A DNA stretch of 64,000 nucleotides from Candidatus Shapirobacteria bacterium (GTDB lineage: Bacteria > Patescibacteria > Microgenomatia > UBA12405), in assembly GCA_028710865.1 (NCBI GenBank), contig JAQTUF010000004.1, forward strand, positions 9,713-73,712, in the 5' to 3' direction. Made by a program: the position numbers and the translations under genes. Below are positions 7,493 to 15,236 of this stretch, in pieces (position 1 is the stretch's first letter; the number at the start of each line of letters is the position of its first letter). Below the pieces are notes generated by a model. That model was not told the DNA's origin, searched no databases, and saw only the letters and a program-made list of their open reading frames with translations.

Positions 7493-8911
7493 TTAGTGAA
7501 TTCCCTCTTCAACAATAACTTCTTTAGACACTTGTCCAACAACCTTGTTTCTTTCAATAATGTTTGATTTTTTCCAATTACCTTTTTTATATAAAAGAAA
7601 AGCAATAGAAGAAACAAAAATATTAGTAAAAGGAATAGCAAACCATACCCCAGTTAAACCAAGACTAGTTTTTTTGGAAAGAAATAAAGCCAAAGGAATT
7701 TGAATTAACCATTGAGATGAAATAGTTAAAAGCATGGTAGTTTTGGTTTGTCCGGCTGCCATAAAAACATTTCCAAAAGACATTTGGAGACCAATAAATC
7801 CAAAAGTAAGAGAAATAAATCTAATAAATTGAGCTCCAGTGGTAATAACTAGTGGATCATTGGGAATAAAAAAAGCAACTAAAGATTTAGCAAAAATAAA
7901 GGCAATTAACCCTAAGATGGAAAGAAAAACAAAAGAAAGGACGGCACTAAGTTTGGAAACTTTGACGGCTTGATCAATTTTTTGAGCACCAATATTTTGA
8001 CCAACTAGAGTTCCATTGGCCACGGCTAAACCAATACCAATAAACATAGCTACTTGAATAATATTAGAACCAGCACCATAAGAAGCAATAGCAGTAGTAC
8101 CAAAACTAGCAATAATTGAGGTCATTAAAACCATAGTTAAATTACGACTAGATTGTTCAATAGATGAAGGAATTCCAATTAAAAAAGCTTTTTTGATAAA
8201 TTTAAAGTCAGGGATAAAATCTTTAATTTTTAAACGAATACCATGACGACCACCAAAGAGAACAGAAAAACCGATAATAGCAGCAATACTTTGAGTAATA
8301 ATAGTAGCTATGACAGCTCCTTGAACTCCAATACCTGGAATAAATTTATAACCAAAAATAAATAAAGGATCGAGAATAAAATTTAATAAGACAGTGCCAA
8401 TAACGATAAAAACTGGAATTTGAGGACGGCCAATCCCTCTCATAATGGCTTGAAAAATGAAAAAGGAAAAGTTAAAAACAACAGCTAAAAAAGAAATCCT
8501 AAGAAATCCAAGAGCGGTGTTAAAAATTTCACTATTGGCTCCCATAAGATGAAGTATATTGGGAGCAAAGACAAAGCCAAGAGTGCTAAAAACGAGAGAA
8601 GTAATAATAACCATCAAAATTGTTTGAGCAGCTGAATGAGAAACCATATCATGATTTTTGGCACCAAAGTATTGACTAACAAAGGTGGCTCCAGCAACAG
8701 CAAAACCAATTCCCATAGCCACGGTAAGAAAAATTATTGGAGAACAAATAGAAACAGATGCAAGGGCAGCACCACCAAGTCGACCAACCCAAAAAGAGTC
8801 AGTCATTTGATACATAGCCTGAAAAAGATTAGCTAAAATTATAGGAATAGCTAGGCTAATTAAAGCCTTAAAAATAGGTAATTTTATAATTTCTTTGGTA
8901 CGGGTAATCAT
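7493..8911 (-). CDS. MATE-family multidrug/Na+ antiporter
   Basis: A 472-residue integral membrane protein with about twelve hydrophobic helices in two similar halves. The N-half has the family sequence FKALISLAIPIILANLFQAMYQMTDSFWVGRLG-type opening (residues 14-46), and the second half repeats the pattern from about residue 240 (IPSSIEQSSRNLTMVLMTSI). MATE proteins export cationic compounds in exchange for H+ or Na+. GGAG is seen 7 nt before the ATG, and a TAGAAT box about 30 nt upstream (8940-8945), so this gene has a normal leader. Confidence 0.9.
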   Translation of the reverse strand: MITRTKEIIKLPIFKALISLAIPIILANLFQAMYQMTDSFWVGRLGGAALASVSICSPIIFLTVAMGIGFAVAGATFVSQYFGAKNHDMVSHSAAQTILMVIITSLVFSTLGFVFAPNILHLMGANSEIFNTALGFLRISFLAVVFNFSFFIFQAIMRGIGRPQIPVFIVIGTVLLNFILDPLFIFGYKFIPGIGVQGAVIATIITQSIAAIIGFSVLFGGRHGIRLKIKDFIPDFKFIKKAFLIGIPSSIEQSSRNLTMVLMTSIIASFGTTAIASYGAGSNIIQVAMFIGIGLAVANGTLVGQNIGAQKIDQAVKVSKLSAVLSFVFLSILGLIAFIFAKSLVAFFIPNDPLVITTGAQFIRFISLTFGFIGLQMSFGNVFMAAGQTKTTMLLTISSQWLIQIPLALFLSKKTSLGLTGVWFAIPFTNIFVSSIAFLLYKKGNWKKSNIIERNKVVGQVSKEVIVEEGIH

Positions 8912-8965
8912 AACGAGTCTCCAAAAAAGACATTAGTTATTCTACTCCAAATATTAGTGAATTAT

Positions 8966-9625
8966 TTACTTGTAGTTTTTGATAGCTTGAGCAATATTAG
9001 CAGCAAAGGTAATTAATTCATTGGCGGAAAAATCAGAATCAGAGGAAGTTTTAATACTGATAAATTTTTCATCTCCTAAAATTAAATAAATGGAATTAAT
9101 AATTCCATTTTCTTGATAAGCAATGTAATTATTCATAGGTATAGAATTTTCAGTTTTAACAGTCCGACCTAATGATTCTTGACCGGTTTTTTGATTTTCT
9201 GACTTTAAATAATTCAAAGTTAACATAATATAATCTCTTTGTTCATTCCAATAATAAGAACAACTGTAGCTTGGGTGGGATTCTATTTCTTTTGTATCTA
9301 TAATTTTTTTTCCAAGATTATTACTAATGAATTCAGGAGTAAATTGACCACAGATATCTTCAACAATATAATAACTTTTATCTTGACGGCTAGGTTCTCC
9401 TGGATATTGAACAAAACAATTAGAAAGTTTTTGGCCGGGATCGCCATAACCTTCAATATTAATTGGCTGAGAATTACATGAGTCATGAGAATCTGATGAA
9501 ATAATTGTTGGTTGATTTTGATTATTTTGGTCATTAATAATCGGTGAAATTGTTTTAGAAACGGTACAAGCGGATAAAATGAAAGAACTAGTTAAAACGA
9601 TTCCTAGAGTAATTAATTTATTCAT
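8966..9625 (-). CDS. Predicted lipoprotein of unknown function
   Basis: A 219-residue protein with a signal peptide and lipobox (FILSAC, Cys20). The mature part is polar, starts with an Asn/Gln/Ser linker and has several Cys (SCNSQ, LSNCFVQ, DICGQF, YSCSYY) that may form disulfides outside the cell. I do not recognise a domain. It is divergent from the membrane gene at 9663; both have a TAAAAT box close to their start codons in the 37-nt spacer. Confidence 0.7.
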   Translation of the reverse strand: MNKLITLGIVLTSSFILSACTVSKTISPIINDQNNQNQPTIISSDSHDSCNSQPINIEGYGDPGQKLSNCFVQYPGEPSRQDKSYYIVEDICGQFTPEFISNNLGKKIIDTKEIESHPSYSCSYYWNEQRDYIMLTLNYLKSENQKTGQESLGRTVKTENSIPMNNYIAYQENGIINSIYLILGDEKFISIKTSSDSDFSANELITFAANIAQAIKNYK

Positions 9626-9633
9626 ATACTTTT

Positions 9634-9655
9634 ATTTTACCCTAAGTGATAAAAT
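9634..9655. promoter_or_regulatory. Back-to-back -10 boxes of a divergent gene pair
   Basis: TAAAAT on the minus strand (9634-9639), 8 nt before the lipoprotein ATG, and TAAAAT on the plus strand (9650-9655), 7 nt before the ATG at 9663. Two leaderless promoters fit into a 37-nt spacer, so each -35 region would lie inside the opposite gene. Confidence 0.45.
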
Positions 9656-9662
9656 TGGATAT

Positions 9663-10139
9663 ATGAGAAAAGAAAAAACAAATGAAGCTAAAAAAGATTG
9701 GAAAAAAATGATGAGTGATTTAGAAAAAAAATTAAACGTTTATTTTGGGGAAAAGGCACCTCAATTGCCTGATTCTGTGGGTAAATTTATAGTTAAATTT
9801 GGACCTTATTTGGCAGTAGTTGGATTAATATTTGGTTTACCAGCAATGTTAATTTCTTTGGGCTTAGGAACATTATTAACACCTTTAACAATTTTTAACG
9901 GAATGCGTTATGGTCTTCATTTTTCTTTTTGGAGTTTGTTTAGTTTGGCGGTATTTGTATTAGAAATAATAGCAATACCAGGACTATTTAAAAGATTAAA
10001 GTCGTCTTGGAATTTAATGTTTTATGCTTCTTTGATAAGTGCCTTATCAGCCCTATTAAGTTTAAGTTTGGGAAACTTGATAATTGGGACAGTAATTTCT
10101 TGGTATTTCTTGTTTCAAATCAGAAAATACTATAAATAA
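9663..10139 (+). CDS. Small membrane protein, unknown function
   Basis: 158 residues. A frame extends back to 9579 but overlaps the divergent lipoprotein and the -10 box, so ATG 9663 is preferred. The N-terminus is a charged helix (MRKEKTNEAKKDWKKMMSDLEKKL) and is followed by about four membrane segments (near residues 47-65, 70-90, 95-112, 120-150). No family recognised. It ends with a basic tail RKYYK. Confidence 0.6.
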   Translation: MRKEKTNEAKKDWKKMMSDLEKKLNVYFGEKAPQLPDSVGKFIVKFGPYLAVVGLIFGLPAMLISLGLGTLLTPLTIFNGMRYGLHFSFWSLFSLAVFVLEIIAIPGLFKRLKSSWNLMFYASLISALSALLSLSLGNLIIGTVISWYFLFQIRKYYK

Positions 10140-10159
10140 ATTATTAATTAAACAACAAT

Positions 10160-10480
10160 ATGTTTGTTGAAAGAATTGGCAGTTTTGGAAAGCGTGGTGT
10201 TTTTGCTTGTGATGTTGAAGGAAATGATAAAAATAGTAAAAGGTTATTGGAGATTGGTCAAAATTTAAACAAAAGAGGGGATATATTGATGCTTATTGGA
10301 CAATGTTGTTCTCAAACTAAACTTGAGGGTATTGATCTTAAGAATAATATTAAAGTTTTAATTCCTGAAGGAATAGACAAAAGAGTAATTTCTGATATTG
10401 AAGATATTTCAGAAAGAACTGATATGTTTACTAAGGAACTTAATTTGGATATAACAATGGGTAGACTTACAGAAGATTAA
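10160..10480 (+). CDS. Conserved-looking 106-residue protein, unknown
   Basis: The protein begins MFVERIGSFGKRGVFACDVEGNDK and contains the paired cysteines QCCSQ near residues 53-55. It is mixed alpha/beta by eye with no membrane segment. I do not recognise it. It lies 20 nt after the membrane gene and 41 nt before tyrS on the same strand. Codon use matches the neighbours. Confidence 0.5.
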   Translation: MFVERIGSFGKRGVFACDVEGNDKNSKRLLEIGQNLNKRGDILMLIGQCCSQTKLEGIDLKNNIKVLIPEGIDKRVISDIEDISERTDMFTKELNLDITMGRLTED

Positions 10481-10521
10481 TGAATGATAGAAAATTTGGT
10501 TAAAATAACTTATACTTGGGC

Positions 10522-11703
10522 ATGGATGTAAATGAAAAAATTAAGCTAATTACCCGTAATTGCCAAGAAGTATTAACCGAAGATGATTTAAAAAAATTAT
10601 TAGAATCGGGAACTCAAATTAATCATTACATTGGATTTGAGGTATCTGGTTTGGTTCATTTGGGAACAGGTTTAGTTTCAATGGGAAAAATTGCTGATTT
10701 TTTAAAGGCTGGAGTAAAGTGTAAGATATTTTTAGCTGATTTTCATAGTTATTTAAACAATAAACTTGGTGGAAATTGGGAAAATATTAGAATAGCTACT
10801 GAGGGATATTTCAAAAATGGATTAATTGCTTCTTTAAAATGTTTTGGAGTTGATGAACCACAAGTTGAATTTATTACTGGTAAAAATTTGTACGAAACTA
10901 ATCCAACTCATTGGGAAACTTTTATGGAAGTGGGTAAACACGTAACTCTATCAAGAAATTTAAGATCAATTTCAATAATGGGTAAAAAGCAGGGAAATGA
11001 TGTAGATATGGCAACGTTGTTTTATCCCCCACTACAGGTAGCTGATATTTTTACTATGGGAATAAATTTGGCTCATGCAGGGACAGATCAAAGAAAAGCT
11101 CATGTAATCGCTAGAGAAGTAGCTAAAAAATTAACAATTAATCCTCTTAAAAATAATAAGGGTGAAATTATTGCTCCAGTGGCAATACACCATAATTTGA
11201 TTGCTGGTTTAACTGGACCAGAAAATTTAAACAAAGATTTTGGTTTATTGACTGAAGATGGCAAAAACTTAGCTCAAGAAAATGGAGATAAAATTTTATT
11301 GGAAGAGAGTTTGAAGATGAGTAAATCGAAGCCAAATAGTGCTATTTTTGTCCACGATGCTCCTGATGAAATTAGAAATAAAATTAAGAAAGCTTATGGA
11401 CCACCAAAGATTACTGAATTTAATCCATTAATTAACTGGGTAGAAACTTTGGTGTTTTGGGGAGAAAAGACAGGTAACTTTAAAATTAGCAGGCCAGAAA
11501 AATTTGGTGGTGACTTGGTGTACACTGATGTTGACAAATTAATTGAAGATTATAAGTCCGGAGATTTATTCCCGTTGGATTTAAAAAATGGATTGGCCGA
11601 TTGGTTGATTGAAAAACTGGAACCTGCTAGAAAACATTTTGAAAAAACAAAGGCTAAAGAGGGTTTAGAGAAGATGAAGGAGTTTTTGGAAAAGAAAAAT
11701 TAA
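10522..11703 (+). CDS. tyrS: Tyrosyl-tRNA synthetase, archaeal/eukaryal type
   Basis: A 393-residue class I synthetase that charges tRNA-Tyr. HLGTG (about residue 46) stands for HIGH, and KMSKS is at 265-269. The segment GTDQRKAHVIARE matches the archaeal GGMEQRKIHMLARE signature rather than the bacterial GGSDQWGNI, and there is no C-terminal S4 RNA-binding domain, so this is the archaeal/eukaryal form. I start at ATG 10522, because TATACT at 10511-10516 lies 5 nt before it; TTG at 10516 is the in-frame alternative. Finding this type in a bacterium is unusual and points to ancient gene replacement. Confidence 0.88.
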   Translation: MDVNEKIKLITRNCQEVLTEDDLKKLLESGTQINHYIGFEVSGLVHLGTGLVSMGKIADFLKAGVKCKIFLADFHSYLNNKLGGNWENIRIATEGYFKNGLIASLKCFGVDEPQVEFITGKNLYETNPTHWETFMEVGKHVTLSRNLRSISIMGKKQGNDVDMATLFYPPLQVADIFTMGINLAHAGTDQRKAHVIAREVAKKLTINPLKNNKGEIIAPVAIHHNLIAGLTGPENLNKDFGLLTEDGKNLAQENGDKILLEESLKMSKSKPNSAIFVHDAPDEIRNKIKKAYGPPKITEFNPLINWVETLVFWGEKTGNFKISRPEKFGGDLVYTDVDKLIEDYKSGDLFPLDLKNGLADWLIEKLEPARKHFEKTKAKEGLEKMKEFLEKKN

Positions 11704-11720
11704 AGATTTGAAACTAAATT

Positions 11721-12365
11721 CTATTGAGATTTTTTTTGTTTTTTATTTTCATACATAGTGTTATCGGCACGTTTTATAGCTTCTTGAGCTGAAGGATTAT
11801 TTTTATCAGCGATACTGATTCCGAGAGAAAATTCGAGAGACGGTAACCTCTTAGCTATCCTTTCTTGGTTAAACTTTTCCAAATTAGAAAACATTCTTTC
11901 GGAAATTTTTTTATCTAAGTCAGCTATTTTTTCTGAATTCTCTACAATAATTAAGAATTCGTCTCCTCCTAACCGGGCTTTAAGATCCTCTGGTCGGAAA
12001 GTTAGATTGGCAAATTCAACAAGAGAAAGAAGTATTTCATCACCAGCGTCATGTCCAAAGGTATCATTTATCTTTTTAAAATTATCGAGATCAAAATAGA
12101 AAAAAATACAAGGATGACGATTTGGATCAATTTCTTTTAACCTTTGATCTAATCCCCTGCGATTATAAAAACCAGTTAATTCATCAATGGTTGATTCTTT
12201 TTGAGATTCAGAAAGTTCACTTTTTAATTTTTGATTTTCCTCATCTGCTTTTTTAGCTTCTGCTTGGGCTTTTTTAGCTTCTGTTTGAGCCATTCCCAAG
12301 GCAAAATAATCTTCTACTTCTTCAAACGATTGATCTGAATTATATTCTTTCATTTCACCTTCCAT
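11721..12365 (-). CDS. Diguanylate cyclase (GGDEF domain) with N-terminal coiled coil
   Basis: A 214-residue cytoplasmic protein. Residues 22-58 are an Ala/Lys/Glu-rich coiled coil likely to mediate dimerisation. The GGDEF domain follows: DELTGFYNRRG (61-71), FDLDNFKKINDTFGHDAGD (91-109) and an intact GGDEF at 133-137, so it should make cyclic di-GMP from GTP. RPED at 124-127 is the inhibitory I-site, placed five residues before GGDEF as in feedback-controlled enzymes. There is no sensor domain. It is divergent from a CRP/FNR-type regulator and shares its spacer. Confidence 0.9.
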   Translation of the reverse strand: MEGEMKEYNSDQSFEEVEDYFALGMAQTEAKKAQAEAKKADEENQKLKSELSESQKESTIDELTGFYNRRGLDQRLKEIDPNRHPCIFFYFDLDNFKKINDTFGHDAGDEILLSLVEFANLTFRPEDLKARLGGDEFLIIVENSEKIADLDKKISERMFSNLEKFNQERIAKRLPSLEFSLGISIADKNNPSAQEAIKRADNTMYENKKQKKSQ

Positions 12366-12371
12366 AAAATG

Positions 12372-12377
12372 ATTATA
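12372..12377 (-). promoter_or_regulatory. -10 box TATAAT of the diguanylate cyclase gene
   Basis: TATAAT on the minus strand, 6 nt before the ATG at 12365; predicts a leaderless mRNA. Confidence 0.5.
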
Positions 12378-12433
12378 TCTTAAACGAGATTTGAAATTTT
12401 AAGTTACCAAGGTCATAATATAGTTATAATTAT

Positions 12434-12460
12434 AAATTATCAGGTAACAATTGATAATTT
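12434..12460. promoter_or_regulatory. Perfect 9-bp inverted repeat, candidate operator
   Basis: AAATTATCA (12434-12442) and TGATAATTT (12452-12460) are perfect inverted repeats 9 nt apart, in the 171-nt spacer between the diguanylate cyclase and the CRP/FNR-type gene. The octamer TCAGGTAA also recurs directly at 12440 and 12475. The position suits control of both genes by the dimeric regulator next door. Confidence 0.5.
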
Positions 12461-12500
12461 GATTTAAAAAAATGTCAGGTAAATTTTAGGGTTGGAGTGT

Positions 12501-12506
12501 TATAAT
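12501..12506 (+). promoter_or_regulatory. Extended -10 promoter of the CRP/FNR-type gene
   Basis: TGT-TATAAT forms an extended -10 element 30 nt before the ATG at 12537. Unlike most genes here, this mRNA has a leader of roughly 23 nt. Confidence 0.55.
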
Positions 12507-12536
12507 AGTCGTTGCGATTAAGAATTTAAGGCTAAA

Positions 12537-13184
12537 ATGAATCAAAAAATGAAATCTGAAGTTGAAGTGTTTTTTAGAAAACATAAACTTATAAAATATA
12601 AAAAAGGGCAAATATTGGTTAGACCAGATGATAATTTGGGAAAGATATTTTTAGAAAAAACAGGTTATGCTCGGGTTTATAAAATAACTGATAGCGGAAG
12701 AGAAATTAGTTGGCCTAATTTAAGACCAATGTGGTTGTATTCGGTTATATCAGCCCTATTAGAACAAGAAAATGAATATTACGTGGAGGCAGTTAATAAT
12801 TTGGAGGCTTGGGTAGTACCAGTGGCTGATTTTAAAAAGTTTTTGGAAGAAAAAAAAGAATTAAGTAAAGAAATATACAAATCATTGATGGAAGATTTAT
12901 TGCAATTATCGGAGAAAATGGAACAATTAATACTAGCTGAAGCATATACAAAGGTAACTATATTAATAAATGAATTAGTTAAAAATTTTGGAGAAAAGAA
13001 AGGTAATGAAATAATAATAAACTTTAATATTCCCCATCGGGTTTTAGCTAGTATCACTGGATTAACTAGAGAAACAGTAACTTTGCAAATATTAAAAATG
13101 CAAAAGAGAAAAATTTTGGAAAATAGAAAAAGAAATATTGTTATTAAGGATATAAAAAAGTTAATGTCTGAATCGCAGATCTAA
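12537..13184 (+). CDS. CRP/FNR-family transcription regulator
   Basis: A 215-residue protein with an N-terminal cyclic-nucleotide-binding-like barrel (residues about 15-110), a long dimer helix and a C-terminal winged helix-turn-helix (HRVLASITGLTRETVTLQILKMQKRKIL, about 168-195). The cAMP-pocket signature with Arg-Ser-Ala is not seen, and neither is an N-terminal Cys cluster for an Fe-S cluster, so neither cAMP nor FNR-type oxygen sensing is supported. It faces a diguanylate cyclase gene, so cyclic di-GMP is a possible ligand; this is only inference from position. It is followed directly by a small ORF and a PspC gene. Confidence 0.85.
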   Translation: MNQKMKSEVEVFFRKHKLIKYKKGQILVRPDDNLGKIFLEKTGYARVYKITDSGREISWPNLRPMWLYSVISALLEQENEYYVEAVNNLEAWVVPVADFKKFLEEKKELSKEIYKSLMEDLLQLSEKMEQLILAEAYTKVTILINELVKNFGEKKGNEIIINFNIPHRVLASITGLTRETVTLQILKMQKRKILENRKRNIVIKDIKKLMSESQI

Positions 13185-13351
13185 TGATGAATGGAGAAAT
13201 GCTCAAACTTATAATACCTAGAAGGGTCTCTGTGGTGGCACATATCCAACCTAAATTAAATGAAGATATAAATACTGAAAGTAAAAAACAAGAAGGTATA
13301 ATTGAAGAATATGAATATACACAAGAAAAAGATATACAGATCAAAAGATGA
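13184..13351 (+). CDS. Small ORF of 55 codons coupled to the CRP/FNR-type gene
   Basis: ATG at 13184 overlaps the TAA of the regulator gene (TAATG), a classic coupling arrangement. The product is hydrophilic, opens MMNGEMLKLIIPRRVSVVAH, and ends in a Glu/Tyr/Lys-rich tail. It runs 41 nt into the PspC gene in another frame. No family recognised. It may be a real small protein or chance; the overlap and the otherwise empty 120-nt gap favour a gene weakly. Confidence 0.35.
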   Translation: MMNGEMLKLIIPRRVSVVAHIQPKLNEDINTESKKQEGIIEEYEYTQEKDIQIKR

Positions 13352-13763
13352 TTATATTTTGGCCGGTGTCTGTAGTGGTTTGGCTGAATATTTTGAAGTA
13401 GATCCAACTTTAATGAGAGTGATTTTTGTTTTATTGTTTATAGGTGGGGGTGCGGGATTTTTAATTTATTTAATTTTATGGTTAATAATACCTAAAGAGG
13501 GAGGAAAAAAAGTGAAAGTTAATCGAGAAGAGAATATTAAAGAATTTGCCAATGATTTGAGTGATAAAGCTCAAACAGTGGCTAGTGAAATTAGAAGTGA
13601 AATAAAATCTTCAAAAAAAAGAGGAAACTTTTTTGGGTTGGTATTAATAATTATAGGAGTGGCAATATTAATAGAAAAATTAGTACCAGTAGAATTAAAT
13701 TGGGACTATATTTGGCCAGGGGTATTAGTATTTTTAGGATTTTATTTGATAGTTAGAAAATAA
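13311..13763 (+). CDS. PspC-domain membrane protein
   Basis: About 150 residues. PspC signature KKIYRSKDDYILAGVCSGLAEYFEVDPTLMRV at residues 6-37, followed by two membrane helices (38-60) and a linker. C-terminal LiaF-like helices lie at about 105-122 and 130-145. PspC proteins act in the envelope stress response by holding or releasing PspA; no pspA is visible here. An in-frame TTG at 13302 is possible, but ATG 13311 fits the PspC start. It follows the CRP/FNR-type gene and is likely in its operon. Confidence 0.85.
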   Translation: MNIHKKKIYRSKDDYILAGVCSGLAEYFEVDPTLMRVIFVLLFIGGGAGFLIYLILWLIIPKEGGKKVKVNREENIKEFANDLSDKAQTVASEIRSEIKSSKKRGNFFGLVLIIIGVAILIEKLVPVELNWDYIWPGVLVFLGFYLIVRK

Positions 13764-13777
13764 GATAAATATCTTAT

Positions 13778-14293
13778 TTATTCTCGACAACAGTCAAGAA
13801 TTTTACCAATAGTTTTGGAAACAGTGCCTAAAAAATCTTTTTTGGCTAATGGTTTTTCAATAAATTCGGCTTTTTTAGGATCAGATTTTACTAAATCAAG
13901 GTTTAAACCCCAAAAAAGATTATAGAGATCAAAAGATTTTTTAAAGTAATCATTAGCTTGTTTTTTATCACCTTTGGTTAAATATTTGGTACCAACTTCC
14001 ATCAGTCTCATAGAAGCAGACAAAAGGTGTTTACTAGTACACCAAATTTCACCTTCATTTTCTTTAACTATTTTTTTCATAAGTTCTTTTCTCATTTCTC
14101 GGGCAACATCTAAAACATCAATATATTTAGTATCCCCGAGTTTTTGGGAAGTAAAAAACATATGTTCCTCAATCCCAATAAGATTCATAATGGCAACTGA
14201 CAAATCTTCACCAGAAGAGAGATCGAGTTGGTGGCCTTTTTCAAGTTTTTTAGCAGAATCGATAAATTTTTGAATATCTTTGGCTGTTATCAT
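13778..14293 (-). CDS. Helical protein of the Fe-S operon, unknown function
   Basis: A 171-residue, all-alpha, soluble-looking protein with TPR-like spacing in the middle (KYLTKGDKKQANDYFKKSFDLYN near 112-134) and a C-terminal ILDCCRE with two adjacent Cys. It has no recognised domain. It is the fourth gene after the fused Rrf2-desulfurase gene and begins 2 nt after the CPVC membrane protein stop, so it is very likely cotranscribed. The vicinal Cys could bind metal or a cluster; this is inference. Confidence 0.6.
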   Translation of the reverse strand: MITAKDIQKFIDSAKKLEKGHQLDLSSGEDLSVAIMNLIGIEEHMFFTSQKLGDTKYIDVLDVAREMRKELMKKIVKENEGEIWCTSKHLLSASMRLMEVGTKYLTKGDKKQANDYFKKSFDLYNLFWGLNLDLVKSDPKKAEFIEKPLAKKDFLGTVSKTIGKILDCCRE

Positions 14294-14295
14294 AA

Positions 14296-14754
14296 TTAGA
14301 GTTTAAAAATTAATTTAAAAGCAAAGGTAAAAATAATAAGAATACTAATTGGAAAAATAACTTTTTGATAAGGGAAGAGAATTTTACCACCATTTAGTTT
14401 TCGAGAATAACGATCAACAAAAATACCCAAAAACCAGATTAAAAGTCCTAAACTTTGACCAAAAATAATTTTATCCAGACCTAAAATTTGATTGGATGAA
14501 GAACCAGTTTGATTGGTAAAAATAAAATAAAAGAGAGTTAATCCAAACATTAAAAGAGATAAAACAATAGGGCTACTTAAAATTCGATTTTTAATTTTAG
14601 AAGCTAACCAAAAAGAAATAGCAGTATTAAGACCAGAAATCCAAAGAGAAACTAAAAAATCATCAATGCCAAGTTTTTTGGCAATAATCATGCCCCCACC
14701 AACAGTAACAATACAGACAGGACATTGAGCATAAGCAACTTTGACTAAAAACAT
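14296..14754 (-). CDS. Membrane protein with N-terminal CPVC motif in the Fe-S operon
   Basis: A 152-residue protein that starts MFLVKVAYAQCPVCIVTVGGG: a signal-like segment ending AYA, then CPVC, then helices near 29-48, 56-76, 90-108 and 126-150. The CxxC may be a redox or metal site at the membrane surface. I recognise no named family. It sits 11 nt after the iscU-like gene and 2 nt before the helical protein, so it belongs to the same operon. Its role in cluster assembly is only suggested by position. Confidence 0.65.
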   Translation of the reverse strand: MFLVKVAYAQCPVCIVTVGGGMIIAKKLGIDDFLVSLWISGLNTAISFWLASKIKNRILSSPIVLSLLMFGLTLFYFIFTNQTGSSSNQILGLDKIIFGQSLGLLIWFLGIFVDRYSRKLNGGKILFPYQKVIFPISILIIFTFAFKLIFKL

Positions 14755-14765
14755 ATTTTATTTTA

Positions 14766-15233
14766 TCAATGATTTAAACGAGTTTGACAAATAGTAATAC
14801 GATTGTGTTTTTGTTGAAGAGATTTAGAAATTGGATGTTTAATTTGTTGATAATAGTTATAAATGGCTTCATTTAAAGCATCAATAGCAAGAAGAGAGCA
14901 ATGAATTTTGATATCTGGTAGATATTCAAGGGCCTCAATAACATCCTTATTATCTAGGGTAATAGCTTCTGGTAAGGTTTTATTTTTAGCTAAGTCTGTA
15001 ACTACACTGCTAGTAGCAATGGCAGCAGCACAACCCATAGTTTCAAATTTAATATCACTAATAAAATCTTGTCCAGATTTATTAGTAGTAATTTTTAAAT
15101 AGAGTTTCATAACATCACCACAAGCAGGATTACCAACCTGTCCAAGACTGGTAGGATTAGTCATTGATCCAAAGTTGTGAGGATTTTTAAAATGTTCTAA
15201 AACTTTCTTAGAATAACCAACGATAGTAGTCAT
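14766..15233 (-). CDS. iscU: IscU/NifU-type Fe-S cluster scaffold
   Basis: A 155-residue scaffold on which Fe-S clusters are built before transfer. The three ligand cysteines are present: Cys38 in NPACGD (with Asp40), Cys68 in MGCAAA and Cys112 in IHCSLLA. It starts YSKKVLEHFKNPHNFG, typical of the family. It lies 3 nt after the cysteine desulfurase, its sulfur donor. The C-terminus runs about 25 residues longer than minimal IscU and is basic (QQKHNRITICQTRLNH). Confidence 0.92.
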   Translation of the reverse strand: MTTIVGYSKKVLEHFKNPHNFGSMTNPTSLGQVGNPACGDVMKLYLKITTNKSGQDFISDIKFETMGCAAAIATSSVVTDLAKNKTLPEAITLDNKDVIEALEYLPDIKIHCSLLAIDALNEAIYNYYQQIKHPISKSLQQKHNRITICQTRLNH

Positions 15234-15236
15234 AAT

